Shown in pieces: positions 32,563 to 40,380 of a stretch of 40,394 bases of DNA (position 1 is its first letter; every line of letters starts with the position of its first letter). The notes beneath the pieces were generated by a model. The model saw only the letters and a program-made list of their open reading frames with translations, made no database searches and was not told where the DNA came from. The stretch spans positions 1 to 40,394 of the forward strand of contig CAXTCN010000040.1 in NCBI GenBank assembly GCA_964242575.1, written 5' to 3'. The position numbers were made by a program, and so were the translations under genes. Source of the DNA: JANPPS01 sp964242575 (lineage in GTDB: Bacteria; Pseudomonadota; Alphaproteobacteria; Acetobacterales; Acetobacteraceae).

Positions 32563-33707
32563 TGTTCCAACGCGCCGGCGACATCACGATGCACGTGCAG
32601 GTGGACGGTCCGGACGGCGCTCCGGCCCTGTTGCTGCTGCACTCGCTCGGCACCAGCCTGCACGTATGGGATGCCCAGGCGCGCGCGCTGGCCGGGCCAT
32701 TCCGCGTCATCCGCCCGGACCTGCGCGGGCACGGCCTGTCCGAGGTCACGCCGGGACCGTACAGCATCGAGGGTATGGCCCGGGACGTACTAGCGTTGCT
32801 CGACGCGATGGGCGTGCAGCAGTTGCACGTGGCCGGGCTGAGCATCGGCGGGTTGATCGCGCAGTCCATCGCGCACCAGGCGTCGGACCGCGTGGCGTCG
32901 CTGATCCTGTGCGACACCGCGCTCGCGATCCCGCCGCCGCAGCCATGGCTGGACCGGGCGGCGCTGGTGCGCTCGGAGGGCATGGCGGCCGTGGCGGAGC
33001 CGGTCATGGCCCGCTGGGTCACGCCCGGTTTCATGCAGGACCCCGCCGCGCTTGGCCTGCGCGCCATGCTGCTGCGCACCGATCCGGAGGGCTATGCGGG
33101 CGCCGCCGAGGCCATCGCCGCCGCGGACCTCACCGCCTCCACCCGCGCGCTTACGGTCCCCGCTTTGGTGCTGGTCGGCGAGCACGACGAGTCCACGCCG
33201 CTCGCCAGCGCGGAGGCGCTCCAGGACGCGCTGCACGGCAGCCTGGCGGTGCTGCCCGGCGCCGCGCACATCCCGACTATCGAGGTGCCGGACCAAGTCA
33301 CCGACGCGATTCGCCGGTTCCTGCTGCCGGAGGCCGCCGACACCTACGAGGCCGGCATGGCGGTGCGCCGCGCGGTGCTGGGCGGCGCGCATGTGGACCG
33401 GGCCGCCGCGGCCGTCACCGACCTCGACCGCGATTTCCAGCACTTCATCACCCGCACCGCCTGGGGCGGCGTCTGGACCCGGCCGGGCCTGGACCGCCGC
33501 ACCCGCAGCCTGCTGACCATCACGATGCTGGCGGCGCTCGGCCATCACGAGGAGCTGCGCCTGCACCTCAACGCCAGCCGCAACACCGGCGCGAGCACAG
33601 GGGACATCACCGAGGCGCTGATCCAGGTTGCGGCCTATGCCGGCATCCCCGCCGCCAACAGTGCGGTGCGCATTGCCAAGGAGGTGCTTTCGAACCCGCC
33701 CGCTTGA
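32562..33707 (+). CDS. Fused enol-lactone hydrolase / carboxymuconolactone decarboxylase (PcaD-PcaC)
   Basis: Two-domain protein of 381 residues. The N-terminal alpha/beta hydrolase (about 1-255) has nucleophile S94 (AGLSIGG), D183-region GEHDESTP and H at GAAHIPTIE, as in 3-oxoadipate enol-lactonase. The C-terminal domain (about 265-381) has the carboxymuconolactone decarboxylase blocks FITRTAWGGVWTRPGLDRRTRS and GHHEELRLHLNA. Such PcaL/PcaDC fusions normally serve protocatechuate catabolism. Here no pcaB, pcaH, pcaG, pcaI or pcaF is near; the neighbours are KDPGal enzymes and dehydrogenases. A lactonase role in a sugar-acid route is therefore possible. AAGGAG lies 9 nt upstream of the ATG. 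Confidence 0.9.
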   Translation: MFQRAGDITMHVQVDGPDGAPALLLLHSLGTSLHVWDAQARALAGPFRVIRPDLRGHGLSEVTPGPYSIEGMARDVLALLDAMGVQQLHVAGLSIGGLIAQSIAHQASDRVASLILCDTALAIPPPQPWLDRAALVRSEGMAAVAEPVMARWVTPGFMQDPAALGLRAMLLRTDPEGYAGAAEAIAAADLTASTRALTVPALVLVGEHDESTPLASAEALQDALHGSLAVLPGAAHIPTIEVPDQVTDAIRRFLLPEAADTYEAGMAVRRAVLGGAHVDRAAAAVTDLDRDFQHFITRTAWGGVWTRPGLDRRTRSLLTITMLAALGHHEELRLHLNASRNTGASTGDITEALIQVAAYAGIPAANSAVRIAKEVLSNPPA

Positions 33708-33773
33708 TGGCGTCGCGCCCTGCGCCCATGCTGCACGCCAAAGCCGGGCTGACCCGGCGGGGAGGCTCGGTCC

Positions 33774-34859
33774 ATGGCGCAGGTGTCCGTTCGCAAGGTC
33801 GTCAAAGCCTATGAGGGCGATGTGCAAGCCGTCCGCGGCATCGACCTCGAAATCGCCGACCAGGAGTTCGTGGTGCTGGTCGGGCCAAGCGGGTGCGGCA
33901 AAAGCACCACGCTGCGCATGATCGCCGGGCTGGAGGAAATCAGCGGCGGCGAGATTTGGATCGGCGGCAACATCGTGAACGACGTGCCGCCCAGGGACCG
34001 CGACATCGCCATGGTGTTCCAGAACTACGCGCTGTACCCGCATATGAGCGTGTTCGACAACATGGCGTTTGGCCTCAAGCTGCGGAAGCTGCCCAAGCAC
34101 GACATCAAGGCCCGCGTGGACGAGGCCGCGCGCATCCTGGACATCGTGCCGCTGCTGGCGCGCAAGCCCAAGGCGCTGTCGGGCGGGCAGCGGCAACGGG
34201 TCGCGATGGGCCGGGCCATCGTGCGCAACCCCAAGGTGTTCCTGTTCGACGAGCCGTTGTCCAACCTCGACGCCAAGCTGCGGGTGCAGATGCGCACCGA
34301 AATCAAGAAGGTGCACCAGACCGTCCGCACCACGACCATCTATGTGACGCACGACCAGGTGGAGGCCATGACGCTGGCGGACCGCGTGGTGGTGATGAAC
34401 GGCGGCGTGATCGAGCAGGTCGGGCCGCCGCAGGAGCTGTACCACCATCCCAAGACCCGCTTTGTGGCCGGGTTCATCGGCAGCCCGGCCATGAACTTCC
34501 TGCCGGCCTACCTCGACGGTGCGGCCGTGCGGTTGGAGGACGGCCAGGCGCTGCCGCTGCCGCCGGCACGCGCCGAGCGGTACGCCGCTCAACGCGGGCA
34601 GGAAGTGCTGTTCGGCCTGCGCCCGGAACACCTGACGGAGCCGCGCGAACAGGGCCGCGCCACGGCGCCGTTGCTGGCGCAAGTGGACGTGGTGGAACCG
34701 ATGGGCATGGAAACGCTGGTGCATTTCTTCGTGGCCGGCACGCCGGTGGTCGCCCGCGTGGACCCGCAGACCGCGGCGTCGCCGGGCCGGCCGCTGCCGT
34801 TGATGGCGGACATGAACCAGATGCACCTGATCGACCCCAGCAGCGGAGCCGTCATATGA
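33774..34859 (+). CDS. Carbohydrate ABC transporter ATP-binding protein (CUT1, UgpC/MalK-like)
   Basis: ATPase of 361 residues with the complete nucleotide-binding domain: Walker A GPSGCGKST (37-45), Q-loop QNYALYPH, signature LSGGQRQR, Walker B VFLFDEPLSNLD and H-loop THDQ. The C-terminal OB/TOBE domain (about 245-355) is typical of MalK/UgpC. It belongs to sugar importers, yet no permease or binding-protein gene is adjacent, so partners lie elsewhere or the gene is a shared ATPase. GGAGG is 8 nt upstream. The stop overlaps the SDR start (ATGA). Transport substrate is unknown; a sugar acid would fit the neighbours. Confidence 0.92.
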   Translation: MAQVSVRKVVKAYEGDVQAVRGIDLEIADQEFVVLVGPSGCGKSTTLRMIAGLEEISGGEIWIGGNIVNDVPPRDRDIAMVFQNYALYPHMSVFDNMAFGLKLRKLPKHDIKARVDEAARILDIVPLLARKPKALSGGQRQRVAMGRAIVRNPKVFLFDEPLSNLDAKLRVQMRTEIKKVHQTVRTTTIYVTHDQVEAMTLADRVVVMNGGVIEQVGPPQELYHHPKTRFVAGFIGSPAMNFLPAYLDGAAVRLEDGQALPLPPARAERYAAQRGQEVLFGLRPEHLTEPREQGRATAPLLAQVDVVEPMGMETLVHFFVAGTPVVARVDPQTAASPGRPLPLMADMNQMHLIDPSSGAVI

Positions 34860-35632
34860 TGCAGGACCTGAGCGGACGCGCGGTGTGGATCACCGGCGCA
34901 GGAACCGGCATCGGCCGCGCTATGGCGCTGGCGTTCGCAGAGGCAGGCTGCCGCGTGGCGATCACCGGTCGGTCCACTGAAACGCTGGCCGAGACGCAGC
35001 GGTTGATCGAAGCGGCGGGCGGCCAGGTCATGACCGCAGTGGCCGACGTGACCGAGCCGCATGACGTCACCCGCGCCCACGCGGCTGTGGTGGCGGCGTA
35101 TGGCGACCCGGACATCCTGGTGAACAACGCCGGCGGCAACGCCAAACGACGCCACTGGGCCGAGTTGTCCACGGAGGACGCCGCAACGGTCGTGGACGTG
35201 AACCTCAAGGGGCCGTTCCAGTGCTCCATCGCGGTGCTGCCAGCCATGCGAGCGCGGCGCTCCGGCATGTTGATCCATACCGTGTCGGTGGCCGGCACCG
35301 GCATCTACGCGGTCTCCGGCCCGGCCTACACCGCCAGCAAGCACGGCGCCCGCGCTATGTCCGCCACCATCAACGCGGAGGAGGGCATCCACGGCATCCG
35401 CAGCGTCTGCATCAACCCCGGCGAGGTCGCGACGCCGATCCTGGACACCCGCCCGAAGCCGCCCACCCCGGAGGAGCGCGCCAGCATGATCCAGCCCGAG
35501 GACATCGCCGCCGCCGCGGTGTTCGCCGCCCGTATGCCGCCGCGCACCTGCATGGCCGAGATGACCATCACCCCCACCAACAACGCGTTCTACCGCGCCA
35601 CCGCCCACGCCATCGCCGGGATGTCCCGCTGA
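34856..35632 (+). CDS. Short-chain dehydrogenase/reductase
   Basis: Classical SDR of 258 residues. The NAD(P)-binding motif TGAGTGIG (13-20), NNAGG (90-94) and catalytic S144, Y158 and K162 (YTASK) are all present. ITGRS after the second strand has Arg instead of Asp, which favours NADPH or relaxed cofactor use. The start ATG 34856 overlaps the ABC ATPase stop; the following in-frame ATG (34859) is an equal choice. It shares one base with the next gene (TGATG). In this cluster it probably oxidises or reduces a hydroxy-acid or sugar intermediate (inference). Confidence 0.92.
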   Translation: MMQDLSGRAVWITGAGTGIGRAMALAFAEAGCRVAITGRSTETLAETQRLIEAAGGQVMTAVADVTEPHDVTRAHAAVVAAYGDPDILVNNAGGNAKRRHWAELSTEDAATVVDVNLKGPFQCSIAVLPAMRARRSGMLIHTVSVAGTGIYAVSGPAYTASKHGARAMSATINAEEGIHGIRSVCINPGEVATPILDTRPKPPTPEERASMIQPEDIAAAAVFAARMPPRTCMAEMTITPTNNAFYRATAHAIAGMSR

Positions 35633-36732
35633 TGGACGCCCCAGGGGTGCAGACGCAAACCGTCGCGGTCGGCACGCTGCAGGACTTTATCGGCCGCATC
35701 TTCACCGCCGCCGGGTGCGACGCGGGCGAGGCTGGGCGGATCGCGCATCACCTGCTGTCCGCGAACCTGGCCGGGCATGACAGCCACGGGGTGATCCGCG
35801 TGCCGCGCTATGTGCAGTGGCTGGGCGAGGGCCGGGTGCGGGCCGGGCAGTCCATCACGGTCGTGGCCGAAACCGCGACGCACGCGGTGGTGGATGGCAA
35901 CCTGGGCTTCGGCCAGACCACCGGGCCGCAGGCGGTGGACCTTGGCATTGCCAAGGCGAAGGCGGCCGGGCTTGCGGTGGTCACGCTGCGCAACTCCGGC
36001 CACATCGGCCGCATCGGCGACTGGGCGGAGCGCGCCGCGGCGGCCGGTCTGGTGTCGATCCATTTCGTGAACGTGGGCATGGGCGAGGTCGTGGCGCCGT
36101 TCGGCGGCGTGGACCGTCGGTTCGGCACCAACCCGCTGTGCATTGGCGTGCCGCAGCCGGACGGCCCGCCGCTTCTGCTGGACTTTGCGACCAGCATGGT
36201 GGCGGAGGGCAAGGTCCTGGTGGCCAGCAACGGCGGCAAGCCGATCCCGGACAACGCGCTGATCGGCCCGGACGGCGCCATGAGCGGCGACCCGCGCGTG
36301 CTGTATGGCCCGATTGACAACACCCATGTCCGCGATCCTGGCAACGGCCTGGGCGCACTACGCGCGTTCGGCGACCACAAGGGGTCCGGCATCGCCTTCA
36401 TGTGCGAAATCCTGGCCGGCTGTTTCGCTGGCAGCCCCACCGCCGGGCCGGTGCCGGGCGGCAAGCGCGGCGGGATCGTGAACGGCATGCTGTCCATCTA
36501 TTTGGACCCTGGCCACTTCGGCGCAGCCGGCTTCGCCGAGACCGCCCGTGCCTACGCCGAGTACGTCCGCGCCTCCCGTCCCGCCGAGCCTGGCCGTCCG
36601 GTATTGGCGCCGGGCGACGCCGAAAGCGCCACTCGCGCCACCCGGCTGCGCGACGGCGTGCCGTTGCAGGCGGAGACCTGGACCGCGATCAAGGACACCG
36701 GCGCAGCACTGGGCCTGCAACCGCCGGATTAG
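35632..36732 (+). CDS. Ldh-family (malate/L-lactate/ureidoglycolate type) dehydrogenase
   Basis: NAD(P)-dependent oxidoreductase of 366 residues of the AllD/YiaK/MDH2 family. Hallmarks are AGHDSHGVIRVPRYV near residue 48, TLRNSGHIGRIGDWAERAA, RFGTNPLCIGVP and the C-terminal GDHKGSGIAFMCEILAG. The family oxidises or reduces 2-hydroxy or 2-keto acids, including ureidoglycolate and 2,3-diketogulonate. Within the dgoK-dgoA cluster a sugar-acid substrate is more likely than malate. It is the last gene of the run and is followed by an inverted repeat. Confidence 0.92.
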   Translation: MDAPGVQTQTVAVGTLQDFIGRIFTAAGCDAGEAGRIAHHLLSANLAGHDSHGVIRVPRYVQWLGEGRVRAGQSITVVAETATHAVVDGNLGFGQTTGPQAVDLGIAKAKAAGLAVVTLRNSGHIGRIGDWAERAAAAGLVSIHFVNVGMGEVVAPFGGVDRRFGTNPLCIGVPQPDGPPLLLDFATSMVAEGKVLVASNGGKPIPDNALIGPDGAMSGDPRVLYGPIDNTHVRDPGNGLGALRAFGDHKGSGIAFMCEILAGCFAGSPTAGPVPGGKRGGIVNGMLSIYLDPGHFGAAGFAETARAYAEYVRASRPAEPGRPVLAPGDAESATRATRLRDGVPLQAETWTAIKDTGAALGLQPPD

Positions 36733-36769
36733 CTTATCGGATTGAAGAGACCATTCGATCCGATAAAGC
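36732..36769 (+). terminator. Inverted repeat after the catabolic cluster
   Basis: GCTTATCGGAT (36732-36742) and ATCCGATAAAGC (36758-36769) pair with one bulge around a 15-nt loop, right after the dehydrogenase stop. No T-run follows. It may terminate transcription or be an operator. Confidence 0.45.
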
Positions 36770-36989
36770 GGCCTGCAAAACAGCAGCGGCGTGTCCATGC
36801 TCGTCGGTCCACAAGGCGCTCAAATCGTGTGACCTGTCGGCTGCCGTGGTCAGCGCCGTGCCATCATGACTGGCGGTGGCCCGAAGGCTTGCGTCAGCCT
36901 TGGCCGGCATCACACAACCTTGTCACATCCATAAGACGCAGCCATGTCGCCGTCCGCCCGTTGAAGCCTTTATCCATTGGAGGACCACC

Positions 36990-37238
36990 ATGAACGACAA
37001 GTCGCAAGCATCCAGCCGCAAGGATGGCTTTGGCACCGAAGGCATCGGTGAGAACGGCGACGGCAGCATCGGCACGGCTGGCTCAAGCGCGGGCGGCACT
37101 GGGGCCACGAGCACCGGCGGCAACCAGCGCGGCGGCCACAAGGTCGAGGGCGCCAGCGGCGAGGAGGAGCACGGCGCTCCTGGCCGCCGCAGCCCGGCCA
37201 ACAAGCAAGGCCTCGACGGCAACATTCAAACGGACTGA
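36990..37238 (+). CDS. Small Gly-rich hydrophilic protein
   Basis: Predicted 82-residue protein. The ATG at 36990 is preceded by an excellent Shine-Dalgarno (GGAGGA, 5 nt spacing), the main reason to believe it. It is Gly/Ser/Asn/Glu-rich with almost no hydrophobic residues, so it is probably intrinsically disordered. Segments such as GFGTEGIGENGDGSIG and GGTGATSTGGNQRGG resemble desiccation- or stress-type hydrophilins only in composition. No family recognised. It ends 7 bp before the next gene and is probably co-transcribed with it. Confidence 0.65.
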   Translation: MNDKSQASSRKDGFGTEGIGENGDGSIGTAGSSAGGTGATSTGGNQRGGHKVEGASGEEEHGAPGRRSPANKQGLDGNIQTD

Positions 37239-37245
37239 GGCACCC

Positions 37246-37677
37246 ATGCGCCCCCTGCACATTCTCGCCTTGGCGGCCCTGGTGGGCTGCCCGGCGCTGG
37301 CGCTGGCCCAGGCCAAGGACGCCACGCAGTCTTACGACCGCGCTACGTCTGGCAGCAGCAACATCCGTAACTTCACCCTGCGCAACACCGCCGCCAACGC
37401 CATCTCGGACGCCCGCGTGCGCCTGTCCGACGACAGCACCCGCGTGCTGACGGAGAAGGGTCCGATCACCAAGTCCCACAGCCAAACCTTCGCCGCGCCG
37501 AACAAGGCTTGCGTGACGGAGGTGCAGGTGCAGTTCGAGGGTGGGCGCACCCTGGAGGCCAAGGGCATCAACAACTGCACCGCGCAGACCATCGTGGTCG
37601 AGGACGGGCGTATCCTGGCGCAGAGTTCCCCGACCGCCGGGCCGCCTGCGCCGGTGCAAATCTCGCCGGCGAACTAG
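37246..37677 (+). CDS. Secreted protein of unknown function
   Basis: Predicted 143-residue protein with a clear Sec signal peptide (MRPLHILALAALVGCPALALAQ, cut near 20-22). The mature part is a small, Thr/Ser/Asn-rich domain with alternating pattern (IRNFTLRNTAANAISDARVRL) that suggests a beta-sandwich. It contains two cysteines (NKACVTEV and NNCTAQT) that could form a disulfide. GAGG at the end of the preceding gene serves as ribosome-binding site. No family recognised. Confidence 0.7.
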   Translation: MRPLHILALAALVGCPALALAQAKDATQSYDRATSGSSNIRNFTLRNTAANAISDARVRLSDDSTRVLTEKGPITKSHSQTFAAPNKACVTEVQVQFEGGRTLEAKGINNCTAQTIVVEDGRILAQSSPTAGPPAPVQISPAN

Positions 37678-37684
37678 GGGTGCG

Positions 37685-37710
37685 AACCAGATGGAGGGAA
37701 CCGTCTGGTT
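37685..37710 (+). terminator. Strong hairpin after the secreted protein gene
   Basis: A 10-bp stem AACCAGATGG / CCGTCTGGTT (one G-T pair) with a 6-nt loop begins 7 bp after the stop codon. It is the best terminator candidate for the two-gene unit. Confidence 0.6.
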
Positions 37711-37742
37711 GACACCCCAACGTTGTCCAGTGGGCTGGTTCA

Positions 37743-37769
37743 CCTAACGCTTGGGAGCCGGGCGTTAGG
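37743..37769. promoter_or_regulatory. Perfect 8-bp inverted repeat
   Basis: CCTAACGC (37743-37750) and GCGTTAGG (37762-37769) are exact complements separated by 11 bp, upstream of the RlpA-like gene. This could be an operator or a second terminator stem. Confidence 0.4.
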
Positions 37770-37911
37770 ATCGGATCACCAGGAACCGGCGTGACGGGCC
37801 GGCAACCCAAGCTAAGCTGATCTGCGAGCCAGCCGTGCATAACCCGATGGATTACAAATGGAACGAACGCCACCGCGAGTTTAGAGCAACACAGACGGAG
37901 GTTCATGAGGG

Positions 37912-38394
37912 ATGACAGGTTGGAACGTGATAGCGCTCGGAGCGCTTATAAGCCTCGTCTGGACCGGTTCACCTCCTGTCGCGGAGGCCAAGGCCCGGCA
38001 TCAGGCAACGACGCACGCCCAGGCGCACGAACGGCATCGCGTGGCCGGGCCGCATCGGGGACGGCGCGCGGCAACCGCCCATCCCGGCCGCGTGCAGAGG
38101 GGCAAGGCGTCCATCTACGCCGCAAGCCTCAGAGGGCAAAAGATGGCTGATGGCACGCCTTTCAACCCGGCATCGAACGCAGCCGCGAGCAAGACCTTGC
38201 CGTTGGGAACGACGGCTCGGGTCACCAACCTCAAGAATGGCAGGACGGCGACGGTCCAAGTGCGCGACCGGGGTCCGTACAGGGCGGGCCGCATCATCGA
38301 TGTCAGCCCCGGCACTGCGGGCGCGCTCGGGATGACGCAGGAGGGCGTCGTACCTGTCGCGGTTGCGCCGTTGCGCATCGCCAGGACCGAGTAA
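37912..38394 (+). CDS. RlpA-like double-psi beta-barrel protein
   Basis: Exported protein of 160 residues. A signal-like N-terminus (about 1-26, GALISLVWTGSPPVAEA) is followed by a basic, His/Arg-rich linker and the DPBB domain (about 65-158). The domain carries GKASIYAASLRGQKMADGTPFN, LPLGTTARVTNLKNGRT and VQVRDRGPYRAGRIIDVSP, the core RlpA blocks including the catalytic-type Asp. No SPOR domain follows, so it is the short form. RlpA proteins are septal or polar peptidoglycan lytic transglycosylases. The ATG at 37912 has GGAGG 9 nt upstream; a neighbouring ATG at 37905 is out of frame. Confidence 0.88.
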   Translation: MTGWNVIALGALISLVWTGSPPVAEAKARHQATTHAQAHERHRVAGPHRGRRAATAHPGRVQRGKASIYAASLRGQKMADGTPFNPASNAAASKTLPLGTTARVTNLKNGRTATVQVRDRGPYRAGRIIDVSPGTAGALGMTQEGVVPVAVAPLRIARTE

Positions 38395-38583
38395 CTGAAG
38401 CGGACCGCATGGACCAACGATAACGTCGGAGGTGTTGAGCACGTGGTTTCGGAGCGTGTTGCTTTGCAGGGAAGCCCGTACAGCCTCGACCAGGCTCAGC
38501 TCAGGGCTTTAGGGCAGCGAGCGTAACGGTGACGATAGTGCCGGACCCGCAGCCCGTACCTGCCAAAGCGTGCAGCGCTTCAG

Positions 38584-38793
38584 TCAGCGAGAGAGGAAGC
38601 TTACGCTGTCATAGCTGCTGTGGGCGTGCTCCAGCGCCTTGAGCAGGCAAGCAGCCCCAGTGAACGTCTTAGGCTCACAGCCACCATGGGTGTTGGTCGC
38701 AGGGGCTTCAACAACCCATCCCTCCACAGCCCCGGATGCAGGATAAACCATGGCGTGTGCAGAACGGTTCTCTACTTCGTGCGGCAGTTCCAT
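38584..38793 (-). CDS. 69-residue hypothetical protein
   Basis: Small gene supported by a strong Shine-Dalgarno (GGAGGG about 6 nt before ATG 38793). The protein starts MELPHEVENRSAHAMVYP and has an even, non-biased composition. Segments GWVVEAPATNTHGGCEPKTF and KALEHAHSSYDSVSFLSR look like one small alpha/beta unit. Short proteins of this style occur in rhizobial and methylobacterial genomes, from memory; I know no function. It stands alone in a gene-poor region. Confidence 0.5.
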   Translation of the reverse strand: MELPHEVENRSAHAMVYPASGAVEGWVVEAPATNTHGGCEPKTFTGAACLLKALEHAHSSYDSVSFLSR

Positions 38794-38799
38794 TGTAAT

Positions 38800-39291
38800 C
38801 CCTCCGAACCTCTACCGCATTGCAGCATAGTCGAACACTTGCACTTGGACTACAACTATCTCGAGTTGTTACAATCGGGATACCGCCGTCATCGTGTTCA
38901 ATCCCAGGTTGTTTGCAAACGGCCCGTTTCCACCTATCAAAGATAGCAGGCTGTTTCCGCTGGACTAAGCCGTAGAACCAGCAAACACGTTCTTCTTGAT
39001 AACGGCCACCGAAACTAGCGAGACGGTCTCGTCCTTCATCAAGCCCTTTGTGCTCATCGGACAGGGGCACCAGCGAAATCCTTGTGGTGGCCAGCCCCGC
39101 CGTCCCGCTAGTCGCGGTAAAGCTCAATTTCAGGACGCACGGCGCTTTTTTGCCATTCCTACACGAAATCGAGCCGATGCCTCCCGAACTCGGCGCAGCC
39201 CGAATCGTCACCCCTGCAAATCGCACTCTCCCATCGAGCCATGGGGTGCCTGTGCAAAGTAGAGGCCAACGAAGCGTTCGCAGGTGAGCGG
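38800..39291. other. Stretch without a convincing gene
   Basis: About 490 bp with lower GC than the rest of the window. A long minus-strand open frame (38708-39490) and two short plus-strand frames cross it, but none has a ribosome-binding site or recognisable domain. It may be old transferred or decaying sequence. Confidence 0.5.
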
Positions 39292-40224
39292 TCAGGCGTG
39301 CGGCGGCTTGCCCTCCATCGCGCCTTTGCCCTGCGAGCCGCCCAGGCGCGCCCGGGCCTTCGCCATCGCGGCCAGGCTGTCCGCCGAGAGGGTGGGAAGG
39401 TTCAGGTCCAGGCGCTCCATCGTGGCGATCAGGATGGCTTGGACCAAAGCGCGCGCCACCGGTTTGCTGTCGGCCGGCACGACATACCACGGCGCCGTGT
39501 CCGTCACGGTCGCGGCGAATGCGGCTTCGTAGGCTGCCTGGTAGTCCGGCCAGCGGTTGCGCGCCACCAGATCAGCCGGGTCGAACTTCCAGGCCTTGGC
39601 TGGGTCGTCCAGCCGGGCCAGCAAGCGCTTCTGCTGTTCTTGCCGGGAGATGTGCAGGAATACCTTGGCCAGCGCGCAGCCTTGCCGGGCCAGGTAGGCC
39701 TCGAACGCCGCGATGTCGGCCAGTCGGTTGTCCCAGAAGTCCGGGCCGACCAAGCTGTCCGGCAGCCCCAGCCGCGCCAGCACGTCCGGCTCCACGCGGG
39801 GCACCAGAACGTCCTCGTAGTGGCTGCGGTTGAACACGCCCACCATGCCGCGCGGCGGCAGGGCGCGGTGGATGCGCCACAGGAACCCGTGCGACCGTTC
39901 CTCTGCGTTGGGCGCCGCGAATGACGTGACGCGCAGGCCTTGCGAGTTCAGCCCGGCCGCAAGCCGCTTGATCGCGCCGTCCTTGCCGCTGGCGTCCATG
40001 CCCTGCAGCAACAGCAGCACCGACGAGGCGCGCTGCGCATACAGCTTTTCATGCAACGCCTCCAGGCGTTCGGCACCGGTCTGCAACAGACTCTCTGCCG
40101 CGCTTCTGTCCAGGCCCATGCGGTCCGCCGGGTCGCGCTCGGCCAAACGTATCCCACCCGGCGGAAGCCGGCACCGCGCCACCAGAGCCGCACGATCAGA
40201 AGTTGCAGGGTTGGAGCTAGCCAT
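39292..40224 (-). CDS. PPK2-family polyphosphate kinase
   Basis: Polyphosphate:nucleotide phosphotransferase of 310 residues, a complete PPK2 domain. Walker A is GMDASGKDG (75-83), the Walker B/lid region has FNRSHYEDVLVPRVEP (131-146), and KVFLHISRQEQQKRLLARLDDP is a family block. It uses polyphosphate to phosphorylate AMP, ADP or GDP; the N-terminal pattern resembles the AMP/ADP-accepting class, but class cannot be fixed by eye. The ATG at 40224 is preceded by CAGGA. No ppk1 or ppx gene is nearby. Confidence 0.92.
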   Translation of the reverse strand: MASSNPATSDRAALVARCRLPPGGIRLAERDPADRMGLDRSAAESLLQTGAERLEALHEKLYAQRASSVLLLLQGMDASGKDGAIKRLAAGLNSQGLRVTSFAAPNAEERSHGFLWRIHRALPPRGMVGVFNRSHYEDVLVPRVEPDVLARLGLPDSLVGPDFWDNRLADIAAFEAYLARQGCALAKVFLHISRQEQQKRLLARLDDPAKAWKFDPADLVARNRWPDYQAAYEAAFAATVTDTAPWYVVPADSKPVARALVQAILIATMERLDLNLPTLSADSLAAMAKARARLGGSQGKGAMEGKPPHA

Positions 40225-40367
40225 GGGTCCTGTCCCGGGTGGGCGGGTTGGTCGCGCAAGGGGTCATTGGGTTCCAAACTGATCTGGGGCGGCGCAGCTT
40301 ACACGATCCCGGTGACGCTAAACACCGCCCGGCCCGCTGCCTAGCACTACCTGGGCACTTCCAGGTT

Positions 40368-40380
40368 TGACCGGCGGTCA
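40368..40380. promoter_or_regulatory. Small palindrome upstream of the PPK2 gene
   Basis: TGACC / GGTCA with a 3-bp centre, about 145 bp upstream of the PPK2 start. It could be half of an operator for PPK2 or for a gene outside the window. Weak evidence. Confidence 0.2.

Noticed and set aside
32562..33707. Protocatechuate operon
   Set aside because: Only the PcaD-PcaC fusion is present; no pcaH/G, pcaB, pcaI/J or pcaF and no PcaQ regulator in the window.
32790..34826. 678-residue minus-strand open frame
   Set aside because: Antisense to the PcaD-PcaC fusion and the ABC ATPase; His/Arg/Gln-rich composition typical of shadows.
38708..39490. 260-residue minus-strand open frame in the gene-poor patch
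   Set aside because: Starts inside the PPK2 gene in another frame, has no ribosome site and overlaps the better-supported 69-residue gene; the middle part reads protein-like but matches nothing I know.
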